Of a DNA stretch of 64,000 bases, positions 26,239 to 34,611 are shown piece after piece. Position 1 is the first letter of the stretch; every line of letters begins with the position of its first letter. The position numbers and the translations under genes were made by a program. A model generated the notes under the pieces. That model ran no database searches and was not told the DNA's origin. It saw only the letters and a list, made by a program, of their open reading frames with translations. The DNA is from Pseudomonadota bacterium (GTDB taxonomy: Bacteria; Pseudomonadota; Gammaproteobacteria; Burkholderiales; Thiobacillaceae), in NCBI GenBank assembly GCA_021847835.1, contig JAJZPR010000012.1, positions 1-64,000 of the forward strand, given 5' to 3'.

Positions 26239-28204
26239 GTCCGGCAATCGAGCGCAGCGCGTGTCCGCTTTTACAGAACTGGAAAGAATCTTTGCGTCCA
26301 ATGGGGTTTTTTCCTCCCGTTTGAGCAATTATCGGTTCAGATTACAGCAACTTGACATGTCCAGGGGCATAGCAAAAACCCTTGCGTCGAGCGGGGTGCT
26401 GGTCGCCGAAGCCGGCACCGGCACCGGCAAGACCTTGGCCTACCTGGTGCCGGCCCTGCTCGCGGGCGGCAAGACCATCGTCTCCACCGGCACCAAGGCC
26501 TTGCAGGATCAGCTCTACCGGCGCGACATCCCGGCCGTGCTGGAGGCCCTGTCCATGCCGGTGAAGACCTCGCTTTTGAAGGGGCGCGCGAATTATGTCT
26601 GCCATTTCCACCTCGAGCGCAACCTCGCCGACGGGCGTTTCGCCAGCGCGGAAGAAGCCGCGACCCTGCACCGCATCCAGCGCTTTGCCGCCACCAGCGA
26701 CAGCGGCGACCGCAGCGAAGCCACCGGCATCCGCGAAACCCATCCCGCCTGGAGCTACGCCGTCTCCACGCGCGAGAACTGCCTGGGCAGCGAATGTGCG
26801 CATTTTCGAGACTGCTTCGTGATGAAGGCGCGCAAGGAAGCGCTGGAGTCCGAACTCGTGGTGGTCAACCATCACCTTTTCTTCGCCGACCTGTGGCTGC
26901 GCGACGAGGGCGTGGCGGAGCTGCTGCCGGCCAGCCACAACGTCATCCTCGACGAAGCGCACCAGCTCGCCGATACCGCCGCGCTGTTCTTCGGCCAGTC
27001 GGTATCCACCGGGCAGATCATCGACCTCGCGCGCGATGCGCGCCAGACCGCCCTGGTGTTCGCCAGGGACACACCGGCGCTGGCGCAGGCGGCCGAGCAG
27101 CTCGACAAGGCGGCGAAGAGCCTGCGCATGTCGGTGCCGGAGCCGAACCTGCGCCTGCCGGTCAAGCTTGCCCAGACCCGCGCCGATTTCGTCGGCGCGC
27201 TGGAAGCGGCCAAAGTAGCACTGGCCGAACTCGATGCCGGCCTCAAGGCCCATGCCGAGCGCGCCGAGGAACTGGCGGATTGCCACGTCCGTTCGCAGGA
27301 CATGATGCGCCGCCTGGAAAACTGGCAGGGCAGGGACGAGGCCGACTGGGTGCGCTGGGTGGAAACCGCCGGGCGCGCCATGACGCTGCATGCCACGCCG
27401 CTGTCGGTGGCGGACTTCTTCGGCGCGCAGGTCATGCAGGACGGACGCGCCTGGGTGCTGACCTCGGCCACGCTCAGCGTCGGCGGCGACTTCTCGCACC
27501 TGCTGTCGCGCCTGGGGCTGGATGAGGCGAAGACCCTGTGCGTGGACAGCCCCTTCGACTATCCCACCCAGGGCCTGATCTATTTGCCGACGGGACTGCC
27601 CGAACCCAACACCCGCGAGCACACCCAGGCCGTGGTCGAGGCTGCGCTGCCGGTGCTGGAGGCGAGCGGCGGCCGCGCCTTCATGCTGTTCACCTCGCTG
27701 CGCGCGCTCGACAATGCGCGCGCCATGCTGGCCGCGGCGTTCGAGAAGCGCGGGCTGGATTTTCCCGTGCTGGCGCAGGGCGACGAGCCGAAGCAGGTGT
27801 TGCTGGAACGCTTCCGGCAGTCCGGCCGCGCCGTGCTGCTGGGCAGCCAGAGCTTCTGGGAAGGCGTGGACATGCCGGGCGAAGCGCTGTCGGTGGTCAT
27901 CATCGACAAGCTGCCCTTCGCGCCGCCGGACGACCCCGTGGTGGCGGCGCGCATCGCCCGCATCAACGAGGCCGGCGGCAACGCCTTCATGGAATACCAG
28001 TTGCCCGAAGCGGTGATTTCGCTCAAGCAGGGCGCCGGGCGGCTCATCCGCACCGAGACCGACCGCGGCGTGCTCATGCTGTGCGACCCGCGCCTGATGG
28101 GCAAGGCCTACGGCCGCAAGGTGCTGGACGCGCTGCCGCCGATGCGGCGCACGCGCAAGCTCGAAGACGTGCGAAGTTTCTTCATGGCCGAGGTGCCTGC
28201 GTGA
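26228..28204 (+). CDS. yoaA: DinG/YoaA-family ATP-dependent helicase
   Basis: Fe-S superfamily 2 DNA helicase of the XPD/DinG group, 658 residues. It has YRFRLQQLDM (Q-motif-like), Walker A AEAGTGTGKTLAY, four cysteines suitable for a 4Fe-4S cluster (YVCHFHL, then NCLGSECAHFRDCF), the DEAH box VILDEAHQLAD, and the C-terminal motif VI KQGAGRLIRTETDRG. YoaA partners with polymerase accessory subunits in repair of blocked forks. The start is uncertain: ATG 26228, ATG 26237 and GTG 26261 are all in frame and the family core begins at FTELERIFA. Its stop overlaps the following HIRAN gene. Confidence 0.9.
   Translation: MRIMSGNRAQRVSAFTELERIFASNGVFSSRLSNYRFRLQQLDMSRGIAKTLASSGVLVAEAGTGTGKTLAYLVPALLAGGKTIVSTGTKALQDQLYRRDIPAVLEALSMPVKTSLLKGRANYVCHFHLERNLADGRFASAEEAATLHRIQRFAATSDSGDRSEATGIRETHPAWSYAVSTRENCLGSECAHFRDCFVMKARKEALESELVVVNHHLFFADLWLRDEGVAELLPASHNVILDEAHQLADTAALFFGQSVSTGQIIDLARDARQTALVFARDTPALAQAAEQLDKAAKSLRMSVPEPNLRLPVKLAQTRADFVGALEAAKVALAELDAGLKAHAERAEELADCHVRSQDMMRRLENWQGRDEADWVRWVETAGRAMTLHATPLSVADFFGAQVMQDGRAWVLTSATLSVGGDFSHLLSRLGLDEAKTLCVDSPFDYPTQGLIYLPTGLPEPNTREHTQAVVEAALPVLEASGGRAFMLFTSLRALDNARAMLAAAFEKRGLDFPVLAQGDEPKQVLLERFRQSGRAVLLGSQSFWEGVDMPGEALSVVIIDKLPFAPPDDPVVAARIARINEAGGNAFMEYQLPEAVISLKQGAGRLIRTETDRGVLMLCDPRLMGKAYGRKVLDALPPMRRTRKLEDVRSFFMAEVPA
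26329..26355 (-). promoter_or_regulatory. Candidate sigma-28 promoter for the hydrolase/GGDEF-EAL operon
   Basis: On the minus strand TCAAGTTG, 11 bases, ACCGATAA matches the FliA consensus at 6 of 8 and 7 of 8 positions with the exact spacer. It would start transcription near 26322, about 85 bases before the hydrolase ATG, from within the divergent yoaA gene. Confidence 0.6.
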
Positions 28205-28581
28205 AGCGCTGGCTGGCGCTGCTGCTTTTTTGCCTGCTGCCGGCTGCCCAGGCAGAGACCCAGGCGCACATCCTCTTGCAGGATTCGCCGCTCGCCGGTT
28301 TCCAGTACCACGCTGGCAAGAAGCTCTGGGACGAAATGAAAGTCGGCGATGTGCTGGTCCTGGTCAGGGAGCCGGACAATCCCTACGACGCCAGGGCCAT
28401 CCGCGTGGACTGGCACGGGCACAAGCTGGGCTATGTGCCCAGGCGGGAGAATGCCGACATCGCGCGGCTCATGGACAATGGCGCGAAACTGGAAGCGCGC
28501 ATTTCCAGATTGCTGGAGTCGCGCGATCCCTGGCAGCGCATCCGTTTCGAAATCCTCGCGCCGCTGCATGCTCCGCAATGA
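28201..28581 (+). CDS. HIRAN-domain protein with signal peptide
   Basis: The GTG start at 28201 overlaps the yoaA stop (GTGA). The 126-residue product begins with a hydrophobic signal (WLALLLFCLLPAAQA) followed by a HIRAN domain: LAGFQYHAGKKLW, VLVLVREPDNPYDARAIRVDW and KLGYVPRREN. HIRAN domains usually bind DNA ends inside helicases; here the domain is separate, apparently exported, yet coupled to a helicase gene, which is hard to reconcile and makes the signal prediction worth testing. Confidence 0.85.
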   Translation: MKRWLALLLFCLLPAAQAETQAHILLQDSPLAGFQYHAGKKLWDEMKVGDVLVLVREPDNPYDARAIRVDWHGHKLGYVPRRENADIARLMDNGAKLEARISRLLESRDPWQRIRFEILAPLHAPQ

Positions 28582-28593
28582 AAGCTGCTGAAC

Positions 28594-28713
28594 GCAGAGA
28601 CGCGGAAACACAGTTAATTCTTGACAGAGAGGTTAAGGGAGGTATTGGGAGCAAGGCTTTATTTACTCCCATATCTCCCTGTAAGTGCTTTTGGAGGTTC
28701 TCTGCGCCTCTGC
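28594..28713. repeat. Diverged CACAGAG-like repeat, copy 4
   Basis: GCAGAGACGCGGAAACACAG on the left and TCTCTGCGCCTCTGC on the right can pair as inverted arms. The build resembles the CACAGAG elements but with CGCAGAG units. It occupies the gap before tsaB. Confidence 0.6.
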
Positions 28714-28756
28714 ATTGGGTTTTCAGGTTTGAGTGTTTTTTCTGGATAATGCCGGC

Positions 28757-29440
28757 ATGCGCATTCTCGCCATCGAAACCTCTACCGAGCATTGTTCCGT
28801 CGCCCTGTATCGGGCGGGCGAGGTGCTGTCGCACGGGGAGCTGGCGGGCCAGCGCCACAGCGAAATTCTGCTCGGCATGATCGAGCGGCTGCTGGCGGAA
28901 GCGGGTTGCGATACGTCTCAACTCGACGGCATCGCCTTCGGCGCCGGCCCCGGTTCCTTCACAGGCGTGCGCATCGCCGCCAGCGTGGCGCAGGGGATGG
29001 CGCTGGGGCTGGATGTTCCGGTCATGCCGGTTTGCACGCTGGAAGCGCTGGCGCAGGCTTCCGGTCGGGACCGCGTCGCCTGCGCGCTGGATGCGCGACT
29101 GGACGAAGTGTATTTCGCGGCTTATGAACGCAAGGGCGATAGCTGGCTGGCCGTGATCGAACCCTGCCTGTCCGCCATCGGCGAGCTGCCCATGCTGCCG
29201 GGGGTAGGCTGGGCTGGCGTGGGCAGCGGCTTCGCCATCCTCGAAAACGAGCTTGCGCACCATTTGCAGCTTGTGGACACGCGCCCCGAACAGTTTCCCG
29301 AGGCTGGCGCGGTGGCCGTGCTGGGCGCGCGCGTGCTGGCCGGCGGCGGCGCTGTCGATGCCGCGTCAGCCCAACCCCTCTACTTGCGCGACAAGGTCGC
29401 CATGACCACCGTCGAGCGCCAGGCGCGGGGCTACAAATGA
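28757..29440 (+). CDS. tsaB: tRNA threonylcarbamoyladenosine biosynthesis protein TsaB
   Basis: Partner of TsaD in making t6A at position 37 of ANN-decoding tRNAs. The 227-residue protein begins [17 protein letters not shown] and has the ASKHA-fold signature [25 protein letters not shown]. The start ATG 28757 matches the family N terminus. The stop overlaps the rimI start (ATGA), a usual arrangement. Confidence 0.94.
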   Translation: MRILAIETSTEHCSVALYRAGEVLSHGELAGQRHSEILLGMIERLLAEAGCDTSQLDGIAFGAGPGSFTGVRIAASVAQGMALGLDVPVMPVCTLEALAQASGRDRVACALDARLDEVYFAAYERKGDSWLAVIEPCLSAIGELPMLPGVGWAGVGSGFAILENELAHHLQLVDTRPEQFPEAGAVAVLGARVLAGGGAVDAASAQPLYLRDKVAMTTVERQARGYK

Positions 29441-29898
29441 ACGCCATCCTCAAACTGGCGCACAGCATCCGCCGCATGTGCGACGCAGACATTCCCGCCG
29501 TGCTGCGAGTGGAAAAGGACAGCTACGAATTTCCCTGGAGCGCCGGCAATTTTCGCGATTCCATCCACGCCGGCTACAGCGCCTGGGTGTATGAGGTCGG
29601 CGGCGAGATCATCGGCCATGCGGTGTTGATGACGGTAGTCGACGAGGCACACCTGCTCAACATCACCATCGCGCCGGGCTGGCGCCGCCAGGGCCTGGGG
29701 CGGATTTTGCTGAAGCATGTCATGGATACGGCACGCAGCCTGCGCGTCCGCACGCTGTATCTGGAAGTGCGGCCCAGCAACCGCCCCGCCATCGAACTCT
29801 ACGAAAAAACCGGCTTCGAGGCCTTCGCGCTGCGCAAGGGCTATTACCCCGCACCGCAAGGCCGCGAGGATGCGCTGGTGATGAGGGCCGTGCTGTGA
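29437..29898 (+). CDS. rimI: Ribosomal protein S18-alanine N-acetyltransferase
   Basis: GNAT acetyltransferase of 153 residues. It shows the acetyl-CoA loop [15 protein letters not shown] (R/QxxGxG/A), the [20 protein letters not shown] motif and KGYYP near the end, all typical of RimI. It lies between tsaB and a uracil-DNA glycosylase gene, the common betaproteobacterial order. Confidence 0.93.
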   Translation: MNAILKLAHSIRRMCDADIPAVLRVEKDSYEFPWSAGNFRDSIHAGYSAWVYEVGGEIIGHAVLMTVVDEAHLLNITIAPGWRRQGLGRILLKHVMDTARSLRVRTLYLEVRPSNRPAIELYEKTGFEAFALRKGYYPAPQGREDALVMRAVL

Positions 29899-29908
29899 GG
29901 CTGCATCC

Positions 29909-30604
29909 ATGAGCGTGTCGCGCGAACTGGTGCTGAAGGAACTGGGCATGGCCCCGGTGTGGCGCCTGCGGCAGCAGCCCGCAACCCTTGCGCCAGCCGA
30001 ACCGGCGGAAGCGGGCAACGCCGACCGCCGCAGCCGCATCCTGCAAATGGACTGGACGCAGCTGAAGGAGTCCGTCGCGAACTGCACTGCCTGCGATTTG
30101 CATAAAACGCGCACCCAGGGTGTGGTCGGTGTGGGCGACGAGCATGCCGAATGGCTGATCATCGGCGAGGCGCCGGGCGCGGACGAAGATGCACAAGGCG
30201 AACCTTTCGTCGGCCAGGCAGGCAAGCTGCTCGACGCCATGCTGGCGGCGATCGGCCTGAAGCGCGGCGACAACGTCTACATCGCCAACGTGCTCAAGTC
30301 GCGCCCGCCCGGCAACCGCAATCCCGCGCCGGAAGAGGTCGCCGCCTGCATGCCCTACCTGGAGCGGCAGATCCAGCTGATCCGGCCGAAAATCATCCTC
30401 GCCCTCGGCCGCTTCGCCGTGCAGAGCCTGCTCAATACCGAAGAAACCATCGGCCGGCTGCGCGGCCGCGTGCACCACTACCAGGGCATTCCGCTCATCG
30501 TCACTTATCATCCGGCTTATCTCCTGCGCAACCTGCCGGACAAGGAAAAGGCCTGGGAGGATTTGTGCCTGGCGCGCGAAGCCATGAAGCACGACAAGGC
30601 TTGA
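29909..30604 (+). CDS. Uracil-DNA glycosylase, family 4 (Fe-S)
   Basis: Removes uracil from DNA. The 231-residue protein has motif 1 [20 protein letters not shown], the substrate loop [12 protein letters not shown], and motif 2 TYHPAYLL. Cysteines at NCTACDL, AACMPYL and DLCLA can bind the 4Fe-4S cluster of family 4. The first 45 residues are a linker seen in proteobacterial members that carry an N-terminal extension. Confidence 0.92.
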   Translation: MSVSRELVLKELGMAPVWRLRQQPATLAPAEPAEAGNADRRSRILQMDWTQLKESVANCTACDLHKTRTQGVVGVGDEHAEWLIIGEAPGADEDAQGEPFVGQAGKLLDAMLAAIGLKRGDNVYIANVLKSRPPGNRNPAPEEVAACMPYLERQIQLIRPKIILALGRFAVQSLLNTEETIGRLRGRVHHYQGIPLIVTYHPAYLLRNLPDKEKAWEDLCLAREAMKHDKA

Positions 30605-30618
30605 ATTCAAAAAGACAG

Positions 30619-30736
30619 CCACAGAGGACACAGAGAGCACAGAGAAAACTTCACTCAAATTTGCAGGGGACCCCTGGAAGGGGGGTCGCCTCGATCCCGC
30701 AAGGTTTTCCCTCTGCGAACTCTGTGTTCTCTGTGG
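30619..30736. repeat. CACAGAG-type intergenic inverted repeat, copy 3
   Basis: CCACAGAGGACACAGAGAGC starts a left arm of three CACAGAG units; the right arm includes CTCTGTGTTCTCTGTGG. The centre contains a small palindrome GGGGACCCCTGGAAGGGGGGTC. It lies between the glycosylase gene and lemA. Confidence 0.85.
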
Positions 30737-30800
30737 CTTGATGTGGAATGTTAAGCTTAGTGTGTATGATTTTCCGTGTCCCGAACAAAGGAGCATGACA

Positions 30801-31457
30801 ATGAAGAAATGGCTCGCGATCGGTTTTCTCGCCATCAGCCTGTCCGGCTGCGGCTACAACACCCTGCAGACCACGGACGAACAGATCACGGCCTCGTGGT
30901 CGGAGGTGGTCAACCAGTACCAGCGCCGCGCCGATCTGGTGCCCAACCTGGTCAATGTGGTGAAAGGCTATGCCGCGCACGAGCGGGAAGTCCTCACCCA
31001 GGTGACGGAGGCGCGTGCCAGGGTGGGCCAGATACAGGCCACGCCGGAGCTGGTCAATGACGAAGCCGCTTTCCAAAAATTCCAGGCCGCCCAGGGCGAA
31101 CTCTCCGGGGCGCTGTCCAGACTGCTGCTGGTGGCGGAAAACTATCCGCAGCTGAAGGCTGACGGCGTGTTCCGCGACTTGCAGGCGCAACTCGAAGGCA
31201 CCGAAAACCGCATTGCCGTGGCGCGCGGCCGTTACATCAAGGCCGTGCAGGAATACAACGTCACCGTGCGCAAATTTCCCAGCAACCTGACCGCCATGCT
31301 GTTCGGCTTCAAGACCAAGCCCAATTTCACGGTGGAAAACGAAAAGGCCATCGCCGCGCCGCCCAAGGTGGATTTCGGCACCGCGGCGCCGGCGCCCGCG
31401 CCAGCCGGCGGCGAGCCCCAGCCAGGCGGTTCCAGCCCCTTGAGTTCCGGCTATTGA
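30801..31457 (+). CDS. lemA: LemA-family lipoprotein
   Basis: The 218-residue protein has a lipobox (ISLSGC, cysteine near residue 17) followed by the LemA helical domain: SWSEVVNQYQRRADLVPNLV, EARARVGQIQATPE and YNVTVRKFPSNLTAMLFGF. It ends in a Pro/Gly-rich tail. ATG 30801 is chosen because AAAGGAG (30787-30793) is 7 bases upstream; ATG 30795 is too close. It heads a three-gene unit with two TPM proteins, a widespread pairing of unknown role. Confidence 0.93.
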   Translation: MKKWLAIGFLAISLSGCGYNTLQTTDEQITASWSEVVNQYQRRADLVPNLVNVVKGYAAHEREVLTQVTEARARVGQIQATPELVNDEAAFQKFQAAQGELSGALSRLLLVAENYPQLKADGVFRDLQAQLEGTENRIAVARGRYIKAVQEYNVTVRKFPSNLTAMLFGFKTKPNFTVENEKAIAAPPKVDFGTAAPAPAPAGGEPQPGGSSPLSSGY

Positions 31458-31461
31458 TCGC

Positions 31462-32409
31462 ATGACGCGATCCTTGCAGGCCTTCGTACTGCCCCTGCGC
31501 ATCTGGCTGCTTGCAGCGCTGCTGGTACTGGCGGCGCCTTTCGCCGCACAGGCGGAAGTGGCCGTTCCGGAACTGAAACAGCGCGTCACCGATCTCACCG
31601 GCACGCTCGCGCCCGATACCGTCAGCCGCCTGGAGAACACGCTGGCGCAGTTCGAGGCCGCCAAGGGCAGCCAGATCGCCGTGCTCATGCTGCCCACCAC
31701 AAAGCCGGAAGAAATCGAACAATTCGGCATCCGCGTGGCCGAGCAATGGAAAATCGGCCGCAAGGGCGTGGACGACGGCGCCATCCTCATCGTGGCCAAG
31801 GACGACCGCGCCGTGCGCATCGAGGTCGGCTACGGCCTCGAGGGCGTGATCCCGGATGCGATCGCCAAGCGCATCATCGAGGAAGACATCGTGCCGCGCT
31901 TCCGCCAGGACGATTTCTCCGGCGGCGTGGAGGCGGGCGTCTCGCGCATGATGCGGCTGATCGAGGGCGAGCCGCTGCCGCCGCCGCGGGCGTCTGCCGC
32001 CATCGAGGCGGGCGGCATGGACCAGCTCGTGATCTTCCTGTTCGCCGGCATCATCGGCGGCAAGATACTCGGCGCGATCCTGGGCAAGGGCCTGGGCGCG
32101 TCGGTGGCTGCCGTCGGCACCGGCGCGCTGGTCTGGATGGTCAGCAGCGTGTTCTTCTTCGGCATCATCGCCGTCATTTTCGTCCTGATCATGAGCCTGG
32201 CCGGCGGTCGCGGCGGCGGGCATTGGGGCAGCGGCGGCTTCGGCGGCGGCTCCTGGGGCGGTGGCGGCCTCGGGGGAGGCGGCTGGTCGGGCGGGGGAGG
32301 CGGTTTCGGCGGGGGAGGCGGTTTCGGCGGGGGAGGCGGTTTCGGCGGGGGAGGCGGTTTCGGCGGGGGAGGCGGTTTCGGCGGGGGAGGCGCGTCCGGA
32401 AGATGGTAA
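31462..32409 (+). CDS. TPM-domain membrane protein with glycine-rich tail (YgcG-like)
   Basis: The 315-residue protein has a signal peptide (residues 10-30), a TPM domain (about 35-160, with DLTGTL, GSQIAVLMLPTT, DDGAILIVAKDDRAVRIEVGYGLEG), two transmembrane helices (residues 193-250), and a C-terminal tail made of glycine with spaced F/W. The tail is encoded partly by a perfect 18-base tandem repeat at 32291-32391. It is 4 bases after lemA and next to a second TPM gene. Confidence 0.92.
   Translation: MTRSLQAFVLPLRIWLLAALLVLAAPFAAQAEVAVPELKQRVTDLTGTLAPDTVSRLENTLAQFEAAKGSQIAVLMLPTTKPEEIEQFGIRVAEQWKIGRKGVDDGAILIVAKDDRAVRIEVGYGLEGVIPDAIAKRIIEEDIVPRFRQDDFSGGVEAGVSRMMRLIEGEPLPPPRASAAIEAGGMDQLVIFLFAGIIGGKILGAILGKGLGASVAAVGTGALVWMVSSVFFFGIIAVIFVLIMSLAGGRGGGHWGSGGFGGGSWGGGGLGGGGWSGGGGGFGGGGGFGGGGGFGGGGGFGGGGGFGGGGASGRW
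32291..32391. repeat. 18-base tandem repeat in the TPM gene tail
   Basis: About 5.6 copies of GCGGGGGAGGCGGTTTCG encode repeated GGGGGF. Copies are identical, so the array is young or maintained by slippage; changes by whole units keep the reading frame. Confidence 0.95.
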
Positions 32410-32903
32410 GCCGCATGCTCAGGCACCTGTTCATGCCATCCTGGCTGATGTGGAAATATTTCCCGCCGGCCATGCTGGCGGAAATCGAGACGGCCATCCG
32501 CGAATCGGAAATTCGGCATCACGGCGAGATCCGCTTCGCGGTCGAAACTTCGCTGCCGCTCTCCGCGATCTGGCGCGGCGTGAAAGGACGGCAGGCGGCG
32601 CTCGAGGCCTTCGGCAATCTGCGCGTGTGGGACACCGAGAACAACAGCGGCGTGCTGATCTACCTGCTGCTTGCCGACCACGACATCGAGATCGTCGCCG
32701 ACCGCGGCATTGCCGCCAGGGTGGACCAGACCGAATGGGACAACATCGCCAAACTCATGGAACGGCATTACCGCGCCGGCGATTTCCGCACAGGCACGTT
32801 CGAGGGCATGCGCCGCGTGACTGAACTGCTGGCACGGCATTTCCCGCCCGGGCCGGACAATCCGGATGAGCTGTCCAACAAACCCGTCCTGCTTAGACGA
32901 TAG
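32403..32903 (+). CDS. Second TPM-domain protein
   Basis: The 166-residue cytoplasmic-looking protein overlaps the end of the previous gene (ATG 32403 precedes its stop). It carries a TPM domain without signal peptide: AIRESEIRHHGEIRFAVETSLP, FGNLRVWDTENNSGVLIYLLLADHDIEIVADRGI and NIAKLMERHYRAGDF. A later start at 32415 is possible. The LemA-TPM-TPM arrangement is common; function is unknown. Confidence 0.88.
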   Translation: MVSRMLRHLFMPSWLMWKYFPPAMLAEIETAIRESEIRHHGEIRFAVETSLPLSAIWRGVKGRQAALEAFGNLRVWDTENNSGVLIYLLLADHDIEIVADRGIAARVDQTEWDNIAKLMERHYRAGDFRTGTFEGMRRVTELLARHFPPGPDNPDELSNKPVLLRR

Positions 32904-32910
32904 GAGACCC

Positions 32911-32973
32911 GTGAGCGCTTACGTCCTGCAGGACTTCGACATCCGCCAGAGCGCGGCGAAGGCGCAAGGCTAG
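32911..32973 (+). CDS. Possible 20-residue small protein
   Basis: GTG at 32911 is preceded by TAGGAGAC and opens a 20-codon frame (MSAYVLQDFDIRQSAAKAQG). The ribosome binding site is good but nothing in the peptide is recognisable; it may be a small gene or the remaining start of a gene destroyed by the repeat that follows. Confidence 0.3.
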   Translation: MSAYVLQDFDIRQSAAKAQG

Positions 32974-32986
32974 GTAAAATAAAACG

Positions 32987-33088
32987 CCTCCCCCGCTTGC
33001 CGGGGGAGGTTGGGAGGGGGTAAAACAGCGGTGACTGAATCATCCAGAGCTTCACTCCACCCCAGCCCTCCCCTGCGAGAGGGGAGGG
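32987..33088. repeat. CTCCCC/GGGGAG double-hairpin repeat
   Basis: Two hairpins, CCTCCCC-GGGGAGG (from 32987) and CCCTCCCC-GGGGAGGG (to 33088), are separated by 65 bases and can also pair with each other. It lies between the TPM gene and the TehB-like gene. Confidence 0.75.
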
Positions 33089-33111
33089 TGTGTTTCCAGG
33101 CTTAATTGATC

Positions 33112-33702
33112 ATGAAATCCATCGACTTCTTCGAGCAGCAGTTCCGGCAGCAGGCCGCCAGGGGCGACTTTGCGCTGAGTCCGTTCGAGGAAGCCGTGCT
33201 GCCTTATCTGTCCGGCGGCGTGCTGGAACTGGGCTGCGGGCTCGGCAACCTGGCGATCGCGGCGGCGAAGAAAGGCTGCGCCGTCACCGCCCTGGACGCC
33301 AGCCGCACCGCGGTCGACCGCGTCAACGAAGCCGCCAACCGGCTGGGCCTGTCGCTTGCCGCCTATCAGGTCGATCTCTCCACCTATGCCATCGACGGCG
33401 ATTACGACTGCATCGTGGCCATCGGCCTGCTGATGTTCTTTGCCAAAGAGCGCGCGCACGTGCTGCTGGCCGACATCGTGAGCCACGTCAAGCCCGGCGG
33501 CATCGCCGCCCTCAGCGTGATGACCGAGGGCACGACCTTCGTCGGCGCGCTGGAAGCCGGCAATCATTATCTTTTCGACGAGAACGAGCTGTCCGGGCCG
33601 TTCAAGGGCTGGGAAATCCTGCTCTCACGCCACGACGAAATGACGGAGCCGGACAACACCGTCAAGAAATTCCACACCGTTGTCGCAAGAAGGCTGGCTT
33701 GA
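33112..33702 (+). CDS. TehB/Methyltransf-type SAM methyltransferase
   Basis: The 196-residue protein starts MKSIDFFEQQFRQQ, has SAM motif I VLELGCGLGNLAIAA near residues 40-54, ALDASRTAVDRV and VKPGGIAALSVMTEG. Overall similarity is to the TehB group that methylates small molecules such as tellurite or thiols. The upstream repeat leaves no clear ribosome binding site. Function inferred only at family level. Confidence 0.8.
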   Translation: MKSIDFFEQQFRQQAARGDFALSPFEEAVLPYLSGGVLELGCGLGNLAIAAAKKGCAVTALDASRTAVDRVNEAANRLGLSLAAYQVDLSTYAIDGDYDCIVAIGLLMFFAKERAHVLLADIVSHVKPGGIAALSVMTEGTTFVGALEAGNHYLFDENELSGPFKGWEILLSRHDEMTEPDNTVKKFHTVVARRLA

Positions 33703-33759
33703 CGATTCGCGATGGCGGTGAGGGTCACCGCCTGAGCCCGCCGGTGATATTGTTGGCGC

Positions 33760-34509
33760 ATGGGCACCGCTTCCTTCCGCTTTTACGAAGAGCTTAACGA
33801 CTTTCTGCCGCCCGAGCGGCGACAGCGCGAATTTAGCTGCCGCTATGCGCGAGCCGCCACCACCAAGCACATGATCGAGGCCCTGGGCGTGCCGCATACC
33901 GAAGTGGAGCTGATCCTGGTGAATGGCGAGTCCGTGGGCTTTGAGCGTTTGCTGGCAGACGGCGACCGGGTTGCGGTTTATCCGCGCTTCGAGGCCATGG
34001 ACATCACGCCGCTCCTGAGGGTGCGCGAGCGTCCGCTGAGGGAGTCGCGCTTTGTCGCCGATGCGCATCTGGGCGGGCTGGCCCGCATGCTGCGCATGCT
34101 GGGTTTCGACACCCTGTACGACAATCACTTTCATGACGACGATCTGGTGGCGATCGTCGAGAAGGAGGGCCGCATCCTGCTGAGTCGCGACCGCGAACTG
34201 CTCAAGCGCCGCAGCATTACCCACGGCTGCTACCTGCATGCGCAGAAGCCCGAGCAGCAGTTGCGCGAAATCGTCGAGCGTCTCGACCTCACCCGCAGCG
34301 CCAGGCCTCTGACGCTGTGCCTGCACTGCAACGCGCCGCTGCGGCCGGTCGCCAAGGCTGGCGTGCTGGACCGCCTGCCGCCGCGGGTGCGGGAACACTA
34401 CGAACGTTTCAGCACCTGCGACCGGTGCGGGCGGGTGTACTGGGAGGGTTCGCACTGGCGCAACATGCAGCGCGTGCTCGACGGCGTGCTGCCAGGCCGG
34501 GCCGGGTGA
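33760..34509 (+). CDS. Mut7-C RNase-domain protein with ubiquitin-like N terminus
   Basis: The 249-residue protein joins a beta-grasp (ThiS/MoaD-like) domain (residues 1-85; FRFYEELNDFLPPERR, LVNGESVGFERLLADGDRVAVYP) to a Mut7-C domain with a PIN-like core (FVADAHLGGLARMLRMLGFDT, ILLSRDRELLKRR) and two CxxC knuckles (LCLHCN, TCDRCGRVYWEGSHW). The DxxH...DD...SRDRE acidic residues suggest RNase activity. It is the last chromosomal gene before the mobile element. Confidence 0.88.
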   Translation: MGTASFRFYEELNDFLPPERRQREFSCRYARAATTKHMIEALGVPHTEVELILVNGESVGFERLLADGDRVAVYPRFEAMDITPLLRVRERPLRESRFVADAHLGGLARMLRMLGFDTLYDNHFHDDDLVAIVEKEGRILLSRDRELLKRRSITHGCYLHAQKPEQQLREIVERLDLTRSARPLTLCLHCNAPLRPVAKAGVLDRLPPRVREHYERFSTCDRCGRVYWEGSHWRNMQRVLDGVLPGRAG

Positions 34510-34528
34510 CAAAAAATCGGTTTTACGC

Positions 34529-34558
34529 TTGCGGTATTTGGCGCATACCCGCTACAAT
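34529..34558 (+). promoter_or_regulatory. Native tRNA-Val promoter, now upstream of the truncated tRNA
   Basis: TTGCGG, 18 bases, TACAAT lies 12 bases before the tRNA-Val 5' end at 34570. After integration of the element it reads into the truncated tRNA half and on toward the integrase gene. Confidence 0.65.
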
Positions 34559-34565
34559 GCGCGTC

Positions 34566-34611
34566 TTGCAGGCGCGTAGCTCAGCTGGTTAGAGCACCAC
34601 CTTGACATGGT
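34566..34611 (+). repeat. Left attachment repeat (46 bases)
   Basis: Identical to 54753-54798; starts TTGCAGGCGCGTAGC and ends TTGACATGGT. The identity stops at 34612. Confidence 0.95.
34570..34611 (+). pseudogene. 5' half of tRNA-Val(GAC), interrupted by the element
   Basis: It contains acceptor 5' strand AGGCGCG, the D arm and the anticodon stem-loop up to CATGGT, then diverges from tRNA sequence. The T arm and acceptor 3' strand are missing, so it cannot form tRNA. It keeps the native promoter. Confidence 0.95.
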
